A DNA stretch of 64,000 bases from Bacteroidota bacterium (GCA_018266835.1 JAFDZP010000002.1:843302-907301), one strand, 5' to 3'. Counted from the first letter of the stretch, positions 25,275-33,877 are shown. Numbers and translations are program-made. Notes: generated by a model from the sequence alone, not told the origin.

Positions 25275-27446
25275 TCACTTCACTATAACCATTCTTTTCG
25301 TTTGAATAAATCCGTTTGTTTTCATTCTGTAAAAAAATACTCCGCTGCCAAAGCGGCTTGCATCAAATGTAACCATATAACTTCCAGCCGACTTAAACTC
25401 ACTTACAAGATTTTCAATTTCTTTACCAAGTATATCATAAACCTTTAAGTCCACAAAATCTCCTTTCGGAATATCGAACTGAATATTTGTTACAGGATTA
25501 AAAGGATTTGGAAAATTCTGATGAAGCTGATAATCGCTTACTACTGAATTACCTACCTGAGTAATTGCCGAGACAAAAATTCCCCCTCCGTTTGTGGTTT
25601 TCAAATTAACTCCGAAATCCCCTACTATTATTCCTGTGCTTGCATTAAAAAATTTTATATCTTCTATTCTTGCCTGAGTAGGAATTGAACCCGTTCCCCA
25701 ATGACTTCCTCCGTCAGTTGTTTTATATGTTACACCTGTACCTGCTGCATAGCCGGTCTGCTCATTAATAAAATCCATTGATGAAATGAAAGTACCTTGT
25801 GGAATGCCAGTAATATATAATTGATACCAATTCGCTCCCCCGTTTGTAGTGGTCGAAATCCCATACCCGCATATATATCCCTTAGTATCGTTCACCATTT
25901 TAATTTTATATAGAGTATTACCCAAAGAATTCGGAGTAGAATAAACAGGTATCCAGCTTGCTCCGGAATTAGTAGTTCTGTAAACTTTATTTACAAATGA
26001 CTGATTTACTCTTCCGCAAAGCATACCTGTATTTTCATTGATGAATTGAATTGAATAAATATCCAAATCATCTTGCAATGTTACCGCCTGCCAGTTTACT
26101 CCACCGTTTGTTGTACCGAAAAATTTATAGTAACCGTAAACAAATCCTGTATTAACATTTGCAAATTTCACCTTTGTACCTATATAATCATCTGAAACGT
26201 AAGCAGGTGTAAAACTTGCTCCGCCGTTTGTTGTTTTACTTACGTAAACATGCCATGCACTATTGCCAGAAACAAATCCCGTATTTACATCTAAAAAATC
26301 TACCCCTGAAACACCTTCTAAACCTGTTTCATATTCTGTCCAGGTTTCTCCGCCGTTTGTAGTCTCTTTTATTTTATTGTTCCGTCCCGCAATATACCCG
26401 GTATTATTATTTACAAAATCGATTACCTTGAGCACATCACTTGCTGAGCCGTTACCATTAGGTTCAGTTATCTGCGCCCAGTTATCCCCGGAATTTTGTG
26501 TTATGCTTATTCTGTTGTTTTTATCAAGAACATATCCCTTCTGAATTGATTCAAAATACAAATCAATCGGTTCCAAATAGGGCTGCGTTTTTATTATCCA
26601 TGTAGCGCCGCCGTCAGTTGAACTTTTAAAATCGTTATAATCTGTGCCGGCAATATTATTTTCATCAAAAATAAATATGCGCCCGAACACTTCACTTGTT
26701 CCGGTAATAGTCCAGTTCAAACCCTGATTTGTAGTTTTATATAATCTGCTTCCGTTTGCGAAACCGCCATACTGAATAAATCCTGTATTTGCGTTTACAA
26801 ACTTTAATATTCTAAAATTACCGGCCCAGCCGTTAAAAATCTGTGAAGTCCAGTTTAAACCGCCATTAGTAGTTTTGTAAAGAGTAGAAACACCACCTTC
26901 CATACCACCCATCGTTGTTACAAATCCGGTATTATTATCGATAAAATTTATTGATGTTAGTTCATCGGGTAGAGTCGTTAACAAATTCCATGGAGATGAA
27001 CCTCCGTTAGTTGTCTTATAAATATTTTTATATGTTATAACGTATCCGATGGAGGCTGATGTAAAGGCAATGCCTCTTATTCCTGTTGATGAAGATTCGT
27101 AAATAACAGAAATGCCTGTCCAGTTCACTCCGCCGTTAGTAGTTTTCCTCATTCCGTTATACTTTGTACCAAGGTAATAAGTGTTCTCATCATATTTCTG
27201 AAAAGCCGTGATGTTATCTTCCGGTCCCGTAAGCCTGTTTATTACATTCCATGATGCTCCGGCATTGCTTGTTGAAATAACCGTTGAACATTCCCCTATT
27301 CCGAATAATTTATTATTGCCGGTGAAGATCTGATTGATTCTGTTTCCCTGCGGGTTAGGACTTTTCCAGTACCAGTCCTGCTGAGCGCTTAAGTGTAAAT
27401 TAGCGGAGAGTAGAAAAAGGCATGCTAATAAAATTAATTTTCTCAT
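25275..27446 (-). CDS. Secreted YCF48/BNR-like repeat protein with type IX sorting domain
   Basis: The 723-residue product has a signal peptide (MRKLILLACLFLLSANLHLSA) and about fourteen repeats built on the pattern YKTTNGGxxW, alternating with NTGFV-like strands. This is the seven-bladed YCF48/sialidase-like propeller repeat used by many secreted Bacteroidota and Ignavibacteria proteins. The C-terminus is a type IX sorting domain (LHQNFPNPFNP through QTKRMVIVK). The repeats suggest two stacked propellers. The catalytic residues of true sialidases are not visible, so binding or structural roles are likelier. It is followed by 218 bases that I find unremarkable, apart from a short TTTCACTTAC duplication. 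Confidence 0.85.
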   Translation of the reverse strand: MRKLILLACLFLLSANLHLSAQQDWYWKSPNPQGNRINQIFTGNNKLFGIGECSTVISTSNAGASWNVINRLTGPEDNITAFQKYDENTYYLGTKYNGMRKTTNGGVNWTGISVIYESSSTGIRGIAFTSASIGYVITYKNIYKTTNGGSSPWNLLTTLPDELTSINFIDNNTGFVTTMGGMEGGVSTLYKTTNGGLNWTSQIFNGWAGNFRILKFVNANTGFIQYGGFANGSRLYKTTNQGLNWTITGTSEVFGRIFIFDENNIAGTDYNDFKSSTDGGATWIIKTQPYLEPIDLYFESIQKGYVLDKNNRISITQNSGDNWAQITEPNGNGSASDVLKVIDFVNNNTGYIAGRNNKIKETTNGGETWTEYETGLEGVSGVDFLDVNTGFVSGNSAWHVYVSKTTNGGASFTPAYVSDDYIGTKVKFANVNTGFVYGYYKFFGTTNGGVNWQAVTLQDDLDIYSIQFINENTGMLCGRVNQSFVNKVYRTTNSGASWIPVYSTPNSLGNTLYKIKMVNDTKGYICGYGISTTTNGGANWYQLYITGIPQGTFISSMDFINEQTGYAAGTGVTYKTTDGGSHWGTGSIPTQARIEDIKFFNASTGIIVGDFGVNLKTTNGGGIFVSAITQVGNSVVSDYQLHQNFPNPFNPVTNIQFDIPKGDFVDLKVYDILGKEIENLVSEFKSAGSYMVTFDASRFGSGVFFYRMKTNGFIQTKRMVIVK

Positions 27447-27622
27447 AAGCTAATTTTATTGTAGGTTGACTTATGAATAAAAGTAAAAATACTGCATTAA
27501 TAAATCAAGTTTTAAAATAACTGCAAATGTTGAAATCTTTTACGGATTTAAACTTTGGTTATATGAAAGCGGTATTAAAACTGTTGGAGGAGGGAAAATT
27601 TAATTTATATTTAAATTCTATT

Positions 27623-28039
27623 CTAATGATATACAAAAGCATAATACTCCGCGTTTAAAATATATACACCATCTGAAATTGTGTTACGGACTTTTTTAAC
27701 ATCCTGCTCGTCCGATATTCTTATTACCATCACGGGAAGTATATTCACAACAGAACGGACAGAACAAGTTATATTTTTTTCTTTAAAAAAATTTATTAAG
27801 TCAGAATTCATCCAGTCATTGAGATATATTTTATTAACCATGCAGTTTTTTTCAGAAAGATAATCAATAACTTTATTCATATGATTTGTGTCAGTAAATT
27901 TATTGCTATCGCAGTACACATATAAAAGATGTTTTAGTATTCCTCCTGTGGTATCTTTATCCAGTGTAGAGTTGTAGGTTTGAGCGAAGAGACAATTAGC
28001 GCAGAAAAAAATACCAATTAATAAAATAAATTTTTTCAT
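27623..28039 (-). CDS. Small exported protein, unrecognised
   Basis: I start it at the ATG at 28039, which begins a signal peptide (MKKFILLIGIFFCANCLFAQ); a longer frame to 28090 would overlap the neighbouring barrel gene. The mature part of about 118 residues has no family I recognise. It contains a KHLLYVYCDSNKFTD opening and an ISDEQDVKKVRN segment, and three cysteines. It is the last gene of the beta-barrel cluster, 25 bases after the stop of the preceding barrel gene, so it is probably co-transcribed. Confidence 0.6.
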   Translation of the reverse strand: MKKFILLIGIFFCANCLFAQTYNSTLDKDTTGGILKHLLYVYCDSNKFTDTNHMNKVIDYLSEKNCMVNKIYLNDWMNSDLINFFKEKNITCSVRSVVNILPVMVIRISDEQDVKKVRNTISDGVYILNAEYYAFVYH

Positions 28040-28064
28040 AATATTTATTTTTAAATTCGCATAG

Positions 28065-28577
28065 TTAAAAAATGAAACCAATACTTGCATCTATGTTCAG
28101 CCCAAGCTGCGAGGCAGAGCTGCTGTCTCTTCTCTTTGAATAGAATACGGGACCTGCTCTTAAATGCAAAGATATTTTCTTATCCGGCTTTATCAGAAAA
28201 TAACCTGCATTGGGAGAGAAAGCAAAAGAGTCTCCGTAAAAATCATTTGTCTTTTCATAAACACCGAGCATACTGAAAAACAAACCTTCATATATTTTTG
28301 TGTAGTAGTTCATACCTGCTGTAAGATAATATCTGTTAAGCCCGTCATTGAACAGGAAATTTTTACCGAAAGATGCTTCAATGCCTATATCTTCATTAAG
28401 CCTTAACCTGTATCCAAGCCTTCCTCCGTTCACTGCTCCGTAGCCCAGATAAATTTCATTCGCAGGAAAGTTTTTATTATTCAATGAAACTTTCAGTGAA
28501 TCTTTCAGAATATCCTGTGAAAATAAATCCTGAGTAAGTATGAGAAATAAAAAGAGTAATGTAAGTTTAATTTTCAT
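28065..28577 (-). CDS. Outer-membrane beta-barrel-like protein, cluster member 4
   Basis: The ATG at 28577 gives a 170-residue protein with a signal peptide (MKIKLTLLFLFLILTQDLFSQ). The rest alternates polar and hydrophobic residues in strands such as IYLGYGAVNGGRLGYRL and YYLTAGMNYYTKIYEGLFFS, and the chain ends in aromatic strand residues (ASIGFIF), as expected for an eight-stranded outer-membrane barrel. It follows its paralogue by 4 bases. No specific family was recognised. Confidence 0.65.
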   Translation of the reverse strand: MKIKLTLLFLFLILTQDLFSQDILKDSLKVSLNNKNFPANEIYLGYGAVNGGRLGYRLRLNEDIGIEASFGKNFLFNDGLNRYYLTAGMNYYTKIYEGLFFSMLGVYEKTNDFYGDSFAFSPNAGYFLIKPDKKISLHLRAGPVFYSKRRDSSSASQLGLNIDASIGFIF

Positions 28578-28581
28578 TTGT

Positions 28582-29166
28582 TCAGAATTTATAACCCAAT
28601 GATAAAATTGTAAAAGGAACAACGGGAATAAAATAATAAGAGCTTTCAGAGAAGAACGGCTGAAGAAGAGTTATTCCCAATGTAACTTGCGGAGTAAGGT
28701 TAATATCTGCTTTAATTGATAGCAGCGGGTAAACTAATTTCTGTTCAGAGTATTTTAAGACCTGAACACCGCCTCCAAAGTAAACATCCACACGGTTCTG
28801 CATTATATAGGTATGATAATAGATCATAGCATTGGCAGATGATCTGTTTCTTGTGTAAAGAGTTATACTCGGTTCGATAGTCATTTTTTTGAATACATCA
28901 TACATATAACCCGCATAAAAAACTCCTATACTGGATGAAGGCAGCATACCGTATCCGGCAAAAAATTTATTTTTTTTGCTGTGCGTTAAACGTTCAAAAT
29001 CCTGACTGCTCAGTGAATCGGATTTTATTATGTTATTTATATTTAAAGATTTTTTTTCTTTCAGAGAATAATCAAATACCTGAGCATAAGATCTGTTACA
29101 CATTACAAAACAACAAATAAAAATAAAAACTTTAAATGATATAGAAATCCGGTTAAGCAAAATCAC
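28582..29166 (-). CDS. Outer-membrane beta-barrel-like protein, cluster member 3
   Basis: This 194-residue protein uses a GTG start at 29166 and has a signal peptide (about residues 1-29, ending MCNRSYAQ). Strand-like segments include KFFAGYGMLPSSSIGVFYAG and VDVYFGGGVQVLKY, ending in TILSLGYKF with a terminal Phe. It belongs to the same tandem set as its neighbours on both sides and is 19 bases from the upstream barrel gene. The function is unknown. Confidence 0.65.
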   Translation of the reverse strand: MILLNRISISFKVFIFICCFVMCNRSYAQVFDYSLKEKKSLNINNIIKSDSLSSQDFERLTHSKKNKFFAGYGMLPSSSIGVFYAGYMYDVFKKMTIEPSITLYTRNRSSANAMIYYHTYIMQNRVDVYFGGGVQVLKYSEQKLVYPLLSIKADINLTPQVTLGITLLQPFFSESSYYFIPVVPFTILSLGYKF

Positions 29167-29185
29167 TTTTTAAATTAATAAAAAA

Positions 29186-29701
29186 TTAAATTTCAAATTT
29201 GTATGACAGAGTAAAATTAAAAAGCATTAATGGAGGCGCTGCAAAATCAGTTCCAAAAAAAATGGGCTGCTTGTATTCTGCCCCGAGTGAAACACCTTTA
29301 TATATATTAAAGTCTAACCTTAAAAGTCCTGACGGGTAATAATGAATAGTTTTTGTAAAATTAACTGTTCCTCCGCCGCCTATAAATAAATTCACTTCCT
29401 TTGAAAATATTTTATTGGTATATAATATATATCCGCTTACTGAAGAAAATAATTTTTCTGAACCGCCGCCATTTTTAATCAATTTATAATTATCATAACC
29501 AAGCGCAAGTGATACGGTTTTTGAAGATTTTGCAAACATTTCTATACTGAACAGAAATGAGGGTTTATCATAGGAAGAAACTCCGCCGCCAACGGAAAAA
29601 ATATATTCTTTCACTTCCGGTTTAGTATTATATAAATTCTGTCCGAAAGACAATCTTCCTAACATCAAAAGAATTGCAGATATAAAAATTATTTTCTTCA
29701 T
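29186..29701 (-). CDS. Outer-membrane beta-barrel-like protein, cluster member 2
   Basis: I use the ATG at 29701 because it begins a signal peptide (MKKIIFISAILLMLGRLSFGQ); an upstream start at 29761 would overlap the preceding gene by 50 bases. The 171-residue product has alternating strands such as VSLALGYDNYKLI, EVNLFIGGGGTVNF and GVSLGAEYKQPIFF, ending in FTLSYKFEI. It looks like a small eight-stranded barrel and is 10 bases from the previous gene. Confidence 0.65.
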   Translation of the reverse strand: MKKIIFISAILLMLGRLSFGQNLYNTKPEVKEYIFSVGGGVSSYDKPSFLFSIEMFAKSSKTVSLALGYDNYKLIKNGGGSEKLFSSVSGYILYTNKIFSKEVNLFIGGGGTVNFTKTIHYYPSGLLRLDFNIYKGVSLGAEYKQPIFFGTDFAAPPLMLFNFTLSYKFEI

Positions 29702-29711
29702 CAGTGAATTG

Positions 29712-30272
29712 TTAAAATGAATAACCAAAACCGATATCGATGTTCGGCAGCAGTGTATCATAATGAACAGTTTCTGTTGACCTCTCGTAATAATATCTTA
29801 ATGCAAAACCACCTCTTGCAAAAAAATTCATACTGAATTTAGTAAGCCAGATATAACCTGCATTAAGTGAATAATAGTACTTCGGACTTCTTAGATTTGC
29901 CTTTTCACCCCTGTCACCTATTGCAAACAACGCACTTATAAAAACCGGAATTTTTTCACTGTAACGATAACTTACACCGACTCCGTATCTTTTTTCTTCA
30001 TCTGACGCGCTTGTAAAATTTGCCAAATCATATCCTGCAGAAATTTCTCCGGAAAAATTTTCCGTTGCCTGAACCATAAGTCCGGCACGGACTCCGCTTG
30101 CAAACCCGATTCCTATATGAGGAAGAAAAATGGGATAAGAAGTTTTTTGTGTAGAAATAAATTTTGATACTTGCAGTGAAGGATTGAAGTTCAGAAGAGT
30201 TTGGGAATAAGAAGATGAATTCAGGAATATCGTAAAAACAGCCAGAATAAAGAGAAACGGGGATTTTTTCAT
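29712..30272 (-). CDS. Outer-membrane beta-barrel-like protein, cluster member 1
   Basis: This 186-residue protein opens the tandem cluster. It has a signal peptide (MKKSPFLFILAVFTIFLNSSSYSQ) and barrel-like strands (IGIGFASGVRAGLMVQAT, GEISAGYDLANF, RYGVGVSYRYSEKIPVFISA) and ends in DIGFGYSF with a C-terminal Phe, the usual signal for barrel insertion. The family is not recognised; it is similar in size and layout to the next three genes but only weakly similar in sequence, so these are old paralogues or convergent small barrels. Confidence 0.65.
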   Translation of the reverse strand: MKKSPFLFILAVFTIFLNSSSYSQTLLNFNPSLQVSKFISTQKTSYPIFLPHIGIGFASGVRAGLMVQATENFSGEISAGYDLANFTSASDEEKRYGVGVSYRYSEKIPVFISALFAIGDRGEKANLRSPKYYYSLNAGYIWLTKFSMNFFARGGFALRYYYERSTETVHYDTLLPNIDIGFGYSF

Positions 30273-30448
30273 CTTAAGTATTTAACTTAACATTTTTATG
30301 CATAAAATTAAAATTAGTTCCTCAAAATATAGATATTAAAACAAATTAAGATGCAAAATAAGTTAAAATCTCTTTGCCGGGTTCAGACGTATTTATTAGA
30401 GAATTATTTATTAACTATATTTGTTATAAATTGAAACCAATTCAAAAA

Positions 30449-31120
30449 ATGAAAAACCATAATAAGTACAGAAGTGTTTTCAGTATTACTCTGATAATGC
30501 TTTTTTTTAGTTTTTACTTCACTGCCTGCTCGCAGATAAAATCAACTATGAGCGGAGGCAGCAAAGATATACCGGTTGAAAAATCAAATCTATCAAATAA
30601 GGGAGATAAAAATAAAATGTCAGGCGACACAACAAAATATAAAAAAGCAATATTCGCATCCGGATGTTTCTGGGGAACACAATACTACCTTTCAAAAGGA
30701 AAGGGAGTAATTTCAACAGAAGTGGGATTTACCGGAGGAACAAAAGACAATCCGACGTACAAAGAAGTATGCACAGGAAAAACGGGACATGCAGAGGCAA
30801 CACTTGTTGTTTACGATCCCGAGCAGACGACATACGAAGAGCTTGCAAAACTATATTTTGAAACACATGACCCTACGCAGGTAAACAGACAGGGACCGGA
30901 TATCGGCACACAATACAGGAGCGAAATTTTTTATTTAGATAATGAACAAAAGGAAACAGCAAACAAACTTATCGATATTTTAAAAGGCAAAGGATATGAT
31001 GTTGTAACTAAAGTTACTCCTGCTTCTACATTCTGGAAAGCAGAGGAGTACCATCAGGATTATTATGAAAAGAATAACGGAAGTCCTTACTGCCATGTGT
31101 ATAAAAAGAAATTTGATTAA
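30449..31120 (+). CDS. msrA: Peptide methionine-S-sulfoxide reductase, lipoprotein form
   Basis: I begin this at the ATG at 30449, giving 223 residues with a lipoprotein signal (LFFSFYFTAC, lipidated Cys27), then a Ser/Lys-rich tether of about 38 residues, then the MsrA catalytic domain. The nucleophile is Cys73 in GCFWG, and the GVISTEVGFTGG, YDPEQTTYEELAKLYFETHD and GTQYRSEIFY segments are canonical. MsrA repairs oxidised methionine in proteins; here it would act in the periplasm or at the outer membrane. The C-terminus lacks an MsrB fusion. It is followed by a palindromic repeat and a terminator. Confidence 0.92.
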   Translation: MKNHNKYRSVFSITLIMLFFSFYFTACSQIKSTMSGGSKDIPVEKSNLSNKGDKNKMSGDTTKYKKAIFASGCFWGTQYYLSKGKGVISTEVGFTGGTKDNPTYKEVCTGKTGHAEATLVVYDPEQTTYEELAKLYFETHDPTQVNRQGPDIGTQYRSEIFYLDNEQKETANKLIDILKGKGYDVVTKVTPASTFWKAEEYHQDYYEKNNGSPYCHVYKKKFD

Positions 31121-31125
31121 TAAAT

Positions 31126-31152
31126 GTCATTCCCGCGAAGGCGGGAATCCAG
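31126..31152. repeat. Palindromic repeat ATTCCCGC/GCGGGAAT
   Basis: An 8-bp stem with loop GAAG (31129-31148) sits in the context GTCATTCCCGCG...GGGAATCCAG. This sequence type is widely dispersed in unrelated bacterial genomes as a repetitive extragenic palindrome. Only one copy was seen in this window. Confidence 0.6.
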
Positions 31153-31192
31153 TTTGATGAACGGAGCTTATACTCTGTTAATCTGCAATACT

Positions 31193-31227
31193 CCCCTGAT
31201 TACGCTTCTAGTTTTCAGGGGTTTTTT
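31193..31227 (+). terminator. Terminator after msrA
   Basis: A CCCCTGA/TCAGGGG stem with a 15-base loop is followed by six T. It lies 72 bases after the msrA stop, beyond the palindromic repeat. Confidence 0.75.
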
Positions 31228-31285
31228 ATTTTGAATTTTGTAACCTTTTTTATAATATTGTATCTAACTTTTAAATAAGACTTTA

Positions 31286-31957
31286 ATGGAAGAGCACATA
31301 GTAAAAATAAAAGTAATAGAGCACGCAACACACGATGTTCTGCGAATTGTTTTGGAAAAGCCCGAAGGATATAATTTCAATCCCGGACAGGCAACGGAAA
31401 TATCTATCAATAAAAAGGGATGGGAGAAGGAGAGAAGGCCATTTACATTTACTTGTCTTCCCAGTGAAAACTATCTTGAGTTTCATACAAAAACATATCC
31501 TGAAAGAAAAAGCGTGACAAATGAACTGCTATCATTGAAGGCAGGAGACCAATTAATTTTGCACGATGTATGGGGAACAATCGGTTACAAAGGAGAAGGC
31601 GTGTTTATTGCGGGCGGTGCCGGTGTGACTCCGTTCATTGCAATATTCAGATATTTGAAATCAAAGAATGAACTCGGTAACAGTAAGCTTATTTTTTCCA
31701 ATAAGAAAAGAGAAGATATAATATTGAAAAAAGAGTTTGAAAAAATACTTGGAGAGAATTTTATAAATATTTTATCTGAAGAAGATACAAATGATTATCC
31801 GCACGGTCACATAACGGAAGATTTTTTAAAACAGAATATCGGAACAGTTGACCAGAAGTTTTATGTCTGCGGTCCCCCGCCGATGATGGATGCAGTAGAA
31901 GGGTATCTGAAGAATTTAGGCATTAAGAAGGAAGATATTGTGAAGGAGGAATTTTAA
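31286..31957 (+). CDS. Flavodoxin/ferredoxin-reductase-like FAD/NAD(P)-binding protein
   Basis: The 223-residue protein has the two-domain FNR layout: a flavin-binding beta-barrel (ERRPFTFTCLPSENYLEF, with the RPFTF flavin motif) and an NAD(P)-binding domain (GGAGVTPFIAIFRYL, then YVCGPPPMMDAVEGYLKNLG). It has no 2Fe-2S domain, so it probably reduces a separate electron carrier such as a ferredoxin, flavodoxin or Rieske protein. The Rieske-like gene at 32898-33242 is on the opposite strand and could be a partner, but that is inference from proximity. The end overlaps queG by 4 bases tail to tail. Confidence 0.85.
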   Translation: MEEHIVKIKVIEHATHDVLRIVLEKPEGYNFNPGQATEISINKKGWEKERRPFTFTCLPSENYLEFHTKTYPERKSVTNELLSLKAGDQLILHDVWGTIGYKGEGVFIAGGAGVTPFIAIFRYLKSKNELGNSKLIFSNKKREDIILKKEFEKILGENFINILSEEDTNDYPHGHITEDFLKQNIGTVDQKFYVCGPPPMMDAVEGYLKNLGIKKEDIVKEEF

Positions 31958-32901
31958 ATATTCTTTATATCCCTTTTTAAATTCTTCTCAATATTTCTTT
32001 TCCATCCTGCGTATTTCGTTCTTCTTACAGGCGTGCCTTCAAATAATTTATTGAATTCTTCTTCGGGAAGTTTTGATAATTCTTCCAGTGATTTATTCAG
32101 CGTTTCTTTCTTTGGAAAAAATCTTTCATCTTCTGTGAAAACATTTCTTGAGTTGTAAGGGCATACATCCTGACATGTATCGCAGCCGTAAATCCAGTTA
32201 TCCAGATTTATAAACTCAGGTATCTCACCACGATTTTCAATCGTCTGATACGATATACATAAATTCGCATCGAGCTTATACTCATCATAAATCGCTCCCG
32301 TAGGACAGGCATTCACGCATAGCGTGCAGTTCTTGCACAAGTCCTCTTCAATAGGTTTATCATATTCCAGTTCGACATTAATAAGTATTTCACATAAAAA
32401 GAAAAAACTGCCGATAGCGGGATTTATAATGTTCGTGTGCTTACCCATTGCTCCGATACCACTGCGTGCTGCCCATATCTTATCCATCATGGGACCGTCA
32501 TCTACATATGCGCGCGTCTTAATTTCAGGAGATAATAATTCTATTTCTGCACAAAGAGGTTTTAATTTTTTCTTTATTACCTTATGATAATCTTTCTCTC
32601 CCCAGGCATAGCGGGAAATTTTAGCTATTGATTTATCCTCTATATGCTGATATGGAGTATCGTAAATAAAGGCGAGTGATATAATTGACTTTGTTTCAGG
32701 CATTACAAGGAAGGGATTTACTCTTTTTTCAAAGGAGTTATTCAGCCAGTTCATACCGGCATTCTTCTTTTCATCCAGCCACTTCTTAAAATAGATTTCC
32801 TCCTTAACAAGAATCTCCGCTTTCGAAAATCCGCACAGGGCAAAGCAGTATTCTTTTGCTTTCTGCTTTATTAGTCCTGATATGATTGACGTATTAATCA
32901 A
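31954..32901 (-). CDS. queG: Epoxyqueuosine reductase QueG
   Basis: The 315-residue product matches QueG: a cobalamin-binding N-terminal region (AKISRYAWGEKDYHKVIKKK, RAYVDDGPMMDKIWAARSG), then two 4Fe-4S clusters (CTLCVNACPTGAI and CDTCQDVCPYN with further Cys). It makes the final reduction of epoxyqueuosine to queuosine in tRNA wobble bases in the cytoplasm. Its start is a TTG that overlaps the TGA stop of the upstream Rieske gene (TTGA, 32898-32901), a coupling design usually seen as ATGA. It lacks a C-terminal HEAT extension, like the shorter QueG forms. Confidence 0.92.
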   Translation of the reverse strand: MINTSIISGLIKQKAKEYCFALCGFSKAEILVKEEIYFKKWLDEKKNAGMNWLNNSFEKRVNPFLVMPETKSIISLAFIYDTPYQHIEDKSIAKISRYAWGEKDYHKVIKKKLKPLCAEIELLSPEIKTRAYVDDGPMMDKIWAARSGIGAMGKHTNIINPAIGSFFFLCEILINVELEYDKPIEEDLCKNCTLCVNACPTGAIYDEYKLDANLCISYQTIENRGEIPEFINLDNWIYGCDTCQDVCPYNSRNVFTEDERFFPKKETLNKSLEELSKLPEEEFNKLFEGTPVRRTKYAGWKRNIEKNLKRDIKNI

Positions 32902-33242
32902 AAATGAAAATCGAATAATTTTCGTTTCGGTTTCTTTACGTATATATAATCGTCTTCTATTTTCAGTTCATATGTTTTCAGCTTGCATCCGATTTTTGTT
33001 GGCTGCTCACCTGTTTCAAGATGAAATTTAAATCCGTGTATGGGACATGTAACATACATTTCATCTATATAACCGTCAAACATCTGCGGCACGTGATTAT
33101 GCGGGCATATATTATCAACTGCATATACCTTATCATATATTTTAAAAACAGCTATCTCATGGTCGTCATCTAACTGAAACTGCTTTCCTTTTTTATTTGA
33201 AAGCTCCGATAGCTTGAATGTTTTTACGTATTCGTCTTTCAA
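32898..33242 (-). CDS. Rieske 2Fe-2S ferredoxin-like protein
   Basis: This 114-residue protein contains both Rieske ligand motifs, CPHNH and CPIHGFKFHLETG, so it binds a 2Fe-2S cluster through two Cys and two His. It resembles small NirD-type or dioxygenase-ferredoxin subunits. The start is a TTG at 33242. It overlaps queG by 4 bases and may supply electrons to QueG or to an oxygenase, but neither is shown. The convergent flavodoxin-reductase-like gene could be its reductase. Confidence 0.85.
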   Translation of the reverse strand: MKDEYVKTFKLSELSNKKGKQFQLDDDHEIAVFKIYDKVYAVDNICPHNHVPQMFDGYIDEMYVTCPIHGFKFHLETGEQPTKIGCKLKTYELKIEDDYIYVKKPKRKLFDFHF

Positions 33243-33245
33243 TTT

Positions 33246-33282
33246 AGTATCAAGTAATAAGTATAATGTAGTAAGTAAAAAG
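33246..33282. repeat. AAGTA-rich 37-bp dispersed repeat, copy 1
   Basis: This A/G/T-only stretch (AGTATCAAGTAATAAGTATA...) matches 63005-63041 at 32 of 37 positions by my alignment. A looser inverted relative lies near 7863-7893. It sits just upstream of the Rieske gene. Confidence 0.6.
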
Positions 33283-33322
33283 AAAAAATTCGTGCTATTA
33301 TCTGCTCACTGTGTGTATTAAA

Positions 33323-33426
33323 CGCAAAGAACGCAGAGAATTCGCGAAGACCGCAAAGTTTTATAAACAATTAATTCATTAAAAGATTTCTTTGCCCACT
33401 CTGCGTGAGACTTTGCGGTCTATGCG
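33323..33426. repeat. Imperfect inverted repeat rich in CGCAAAG/CTTTGCG
   Basis: The left arm (33323-33358) and right arm (33387-33426) are imperfect reverse complements built from CGCAAAGA- and CGCAGAG-like words around an A/T-rich loop. Sequences of this style (CGCAAAGAACGCAGAG) recur in many environmental bacterial genomes. The surrounding intergenic region (33243-33532) otherwise holds only a terminator and the AAGTA repeat. Confidence 0.55.
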
Positions 33427-33461
33427 CTTAAAATCAATCAACAATGATTTAAAATTGGGCA

Positions 33462-33516
33462 TAAAAAAATCCCGTCTGAAACAATTAAAAAAATTTGCTT
33501 TATTCAAACGGGATTT
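33462..33516 (-). terminator. Terminator of the STAS-domain gene
   Basis: A 14-bp stem with one mismatch (AAATCCCGTCTGAA / TTCAAACGGGATTT, 33467-33516) is followed on the minus strand by a run of seven T. It starts 16 bases past the STAS gene stop. Confidence 0.85.
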
Positions 33517-33532
33517 GAAGGAGAGACTTGTA

Positions 33533-33838
33533 TTATTTTATATCGAATACTCTGTCAAGACGGGCAATTTTTATTAAATCTTCCACTGCCTTGTTAACAT
33601 TCATCAATACTAATTTACTTCCTTTTTCACGCTCCATTCTTTCTGCAAGAAGAAGACATGAGAGGCCTGAGCTGTCACATCTTGTTACATCGCCCAGGTC
33701 TATTATAAACTGATTATCAATTTCTTTCTGAAGAAAAATTAATTCAGCTTTTAAATCAGCAGCTATTTCGTGGCCGAGTACTTTTGATTCAAGCTTGAAT
33801 ATTGTTTTGTCTTTCTGTTTATCAATTTCGAATTTCAT
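33533..33838 (-). CDS. STAS-domain anti-sigma factor antagonist
   Basis: The 101-residue protein is a single STAS domain. The phosphorylatable serine lies in DVTRCDSSGLSCLLLAERM, matching the SpoIIAA/RsbV DSSG motif, and the KLVLMNVN strand and LDRVFDIK end are typical. Such proteins bind anti-sigma kinases and free a sigma factor, depending on phosphorylation. No anti-sigma kinase or PP2C gene is adjacent, so the partner must be encoded elsewhere. It follows pnp by 39 bases and probably shares its transcript. Confidence 0.9.
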   Translation of the reverse strand: MKFEIDKQKDKTIFKLESKVLGHEIAADLKAELIFLQKEIDNQFIIDLGDVTRCDSSGLSCLLLAERMEREKGSKLVLMNVNKAVEDLIKIARLDRVFDIK

Positions 33839-33877
33839 GTTGAGAGAATTTAATTTTCTTAATTATTCTTTCTTAAC

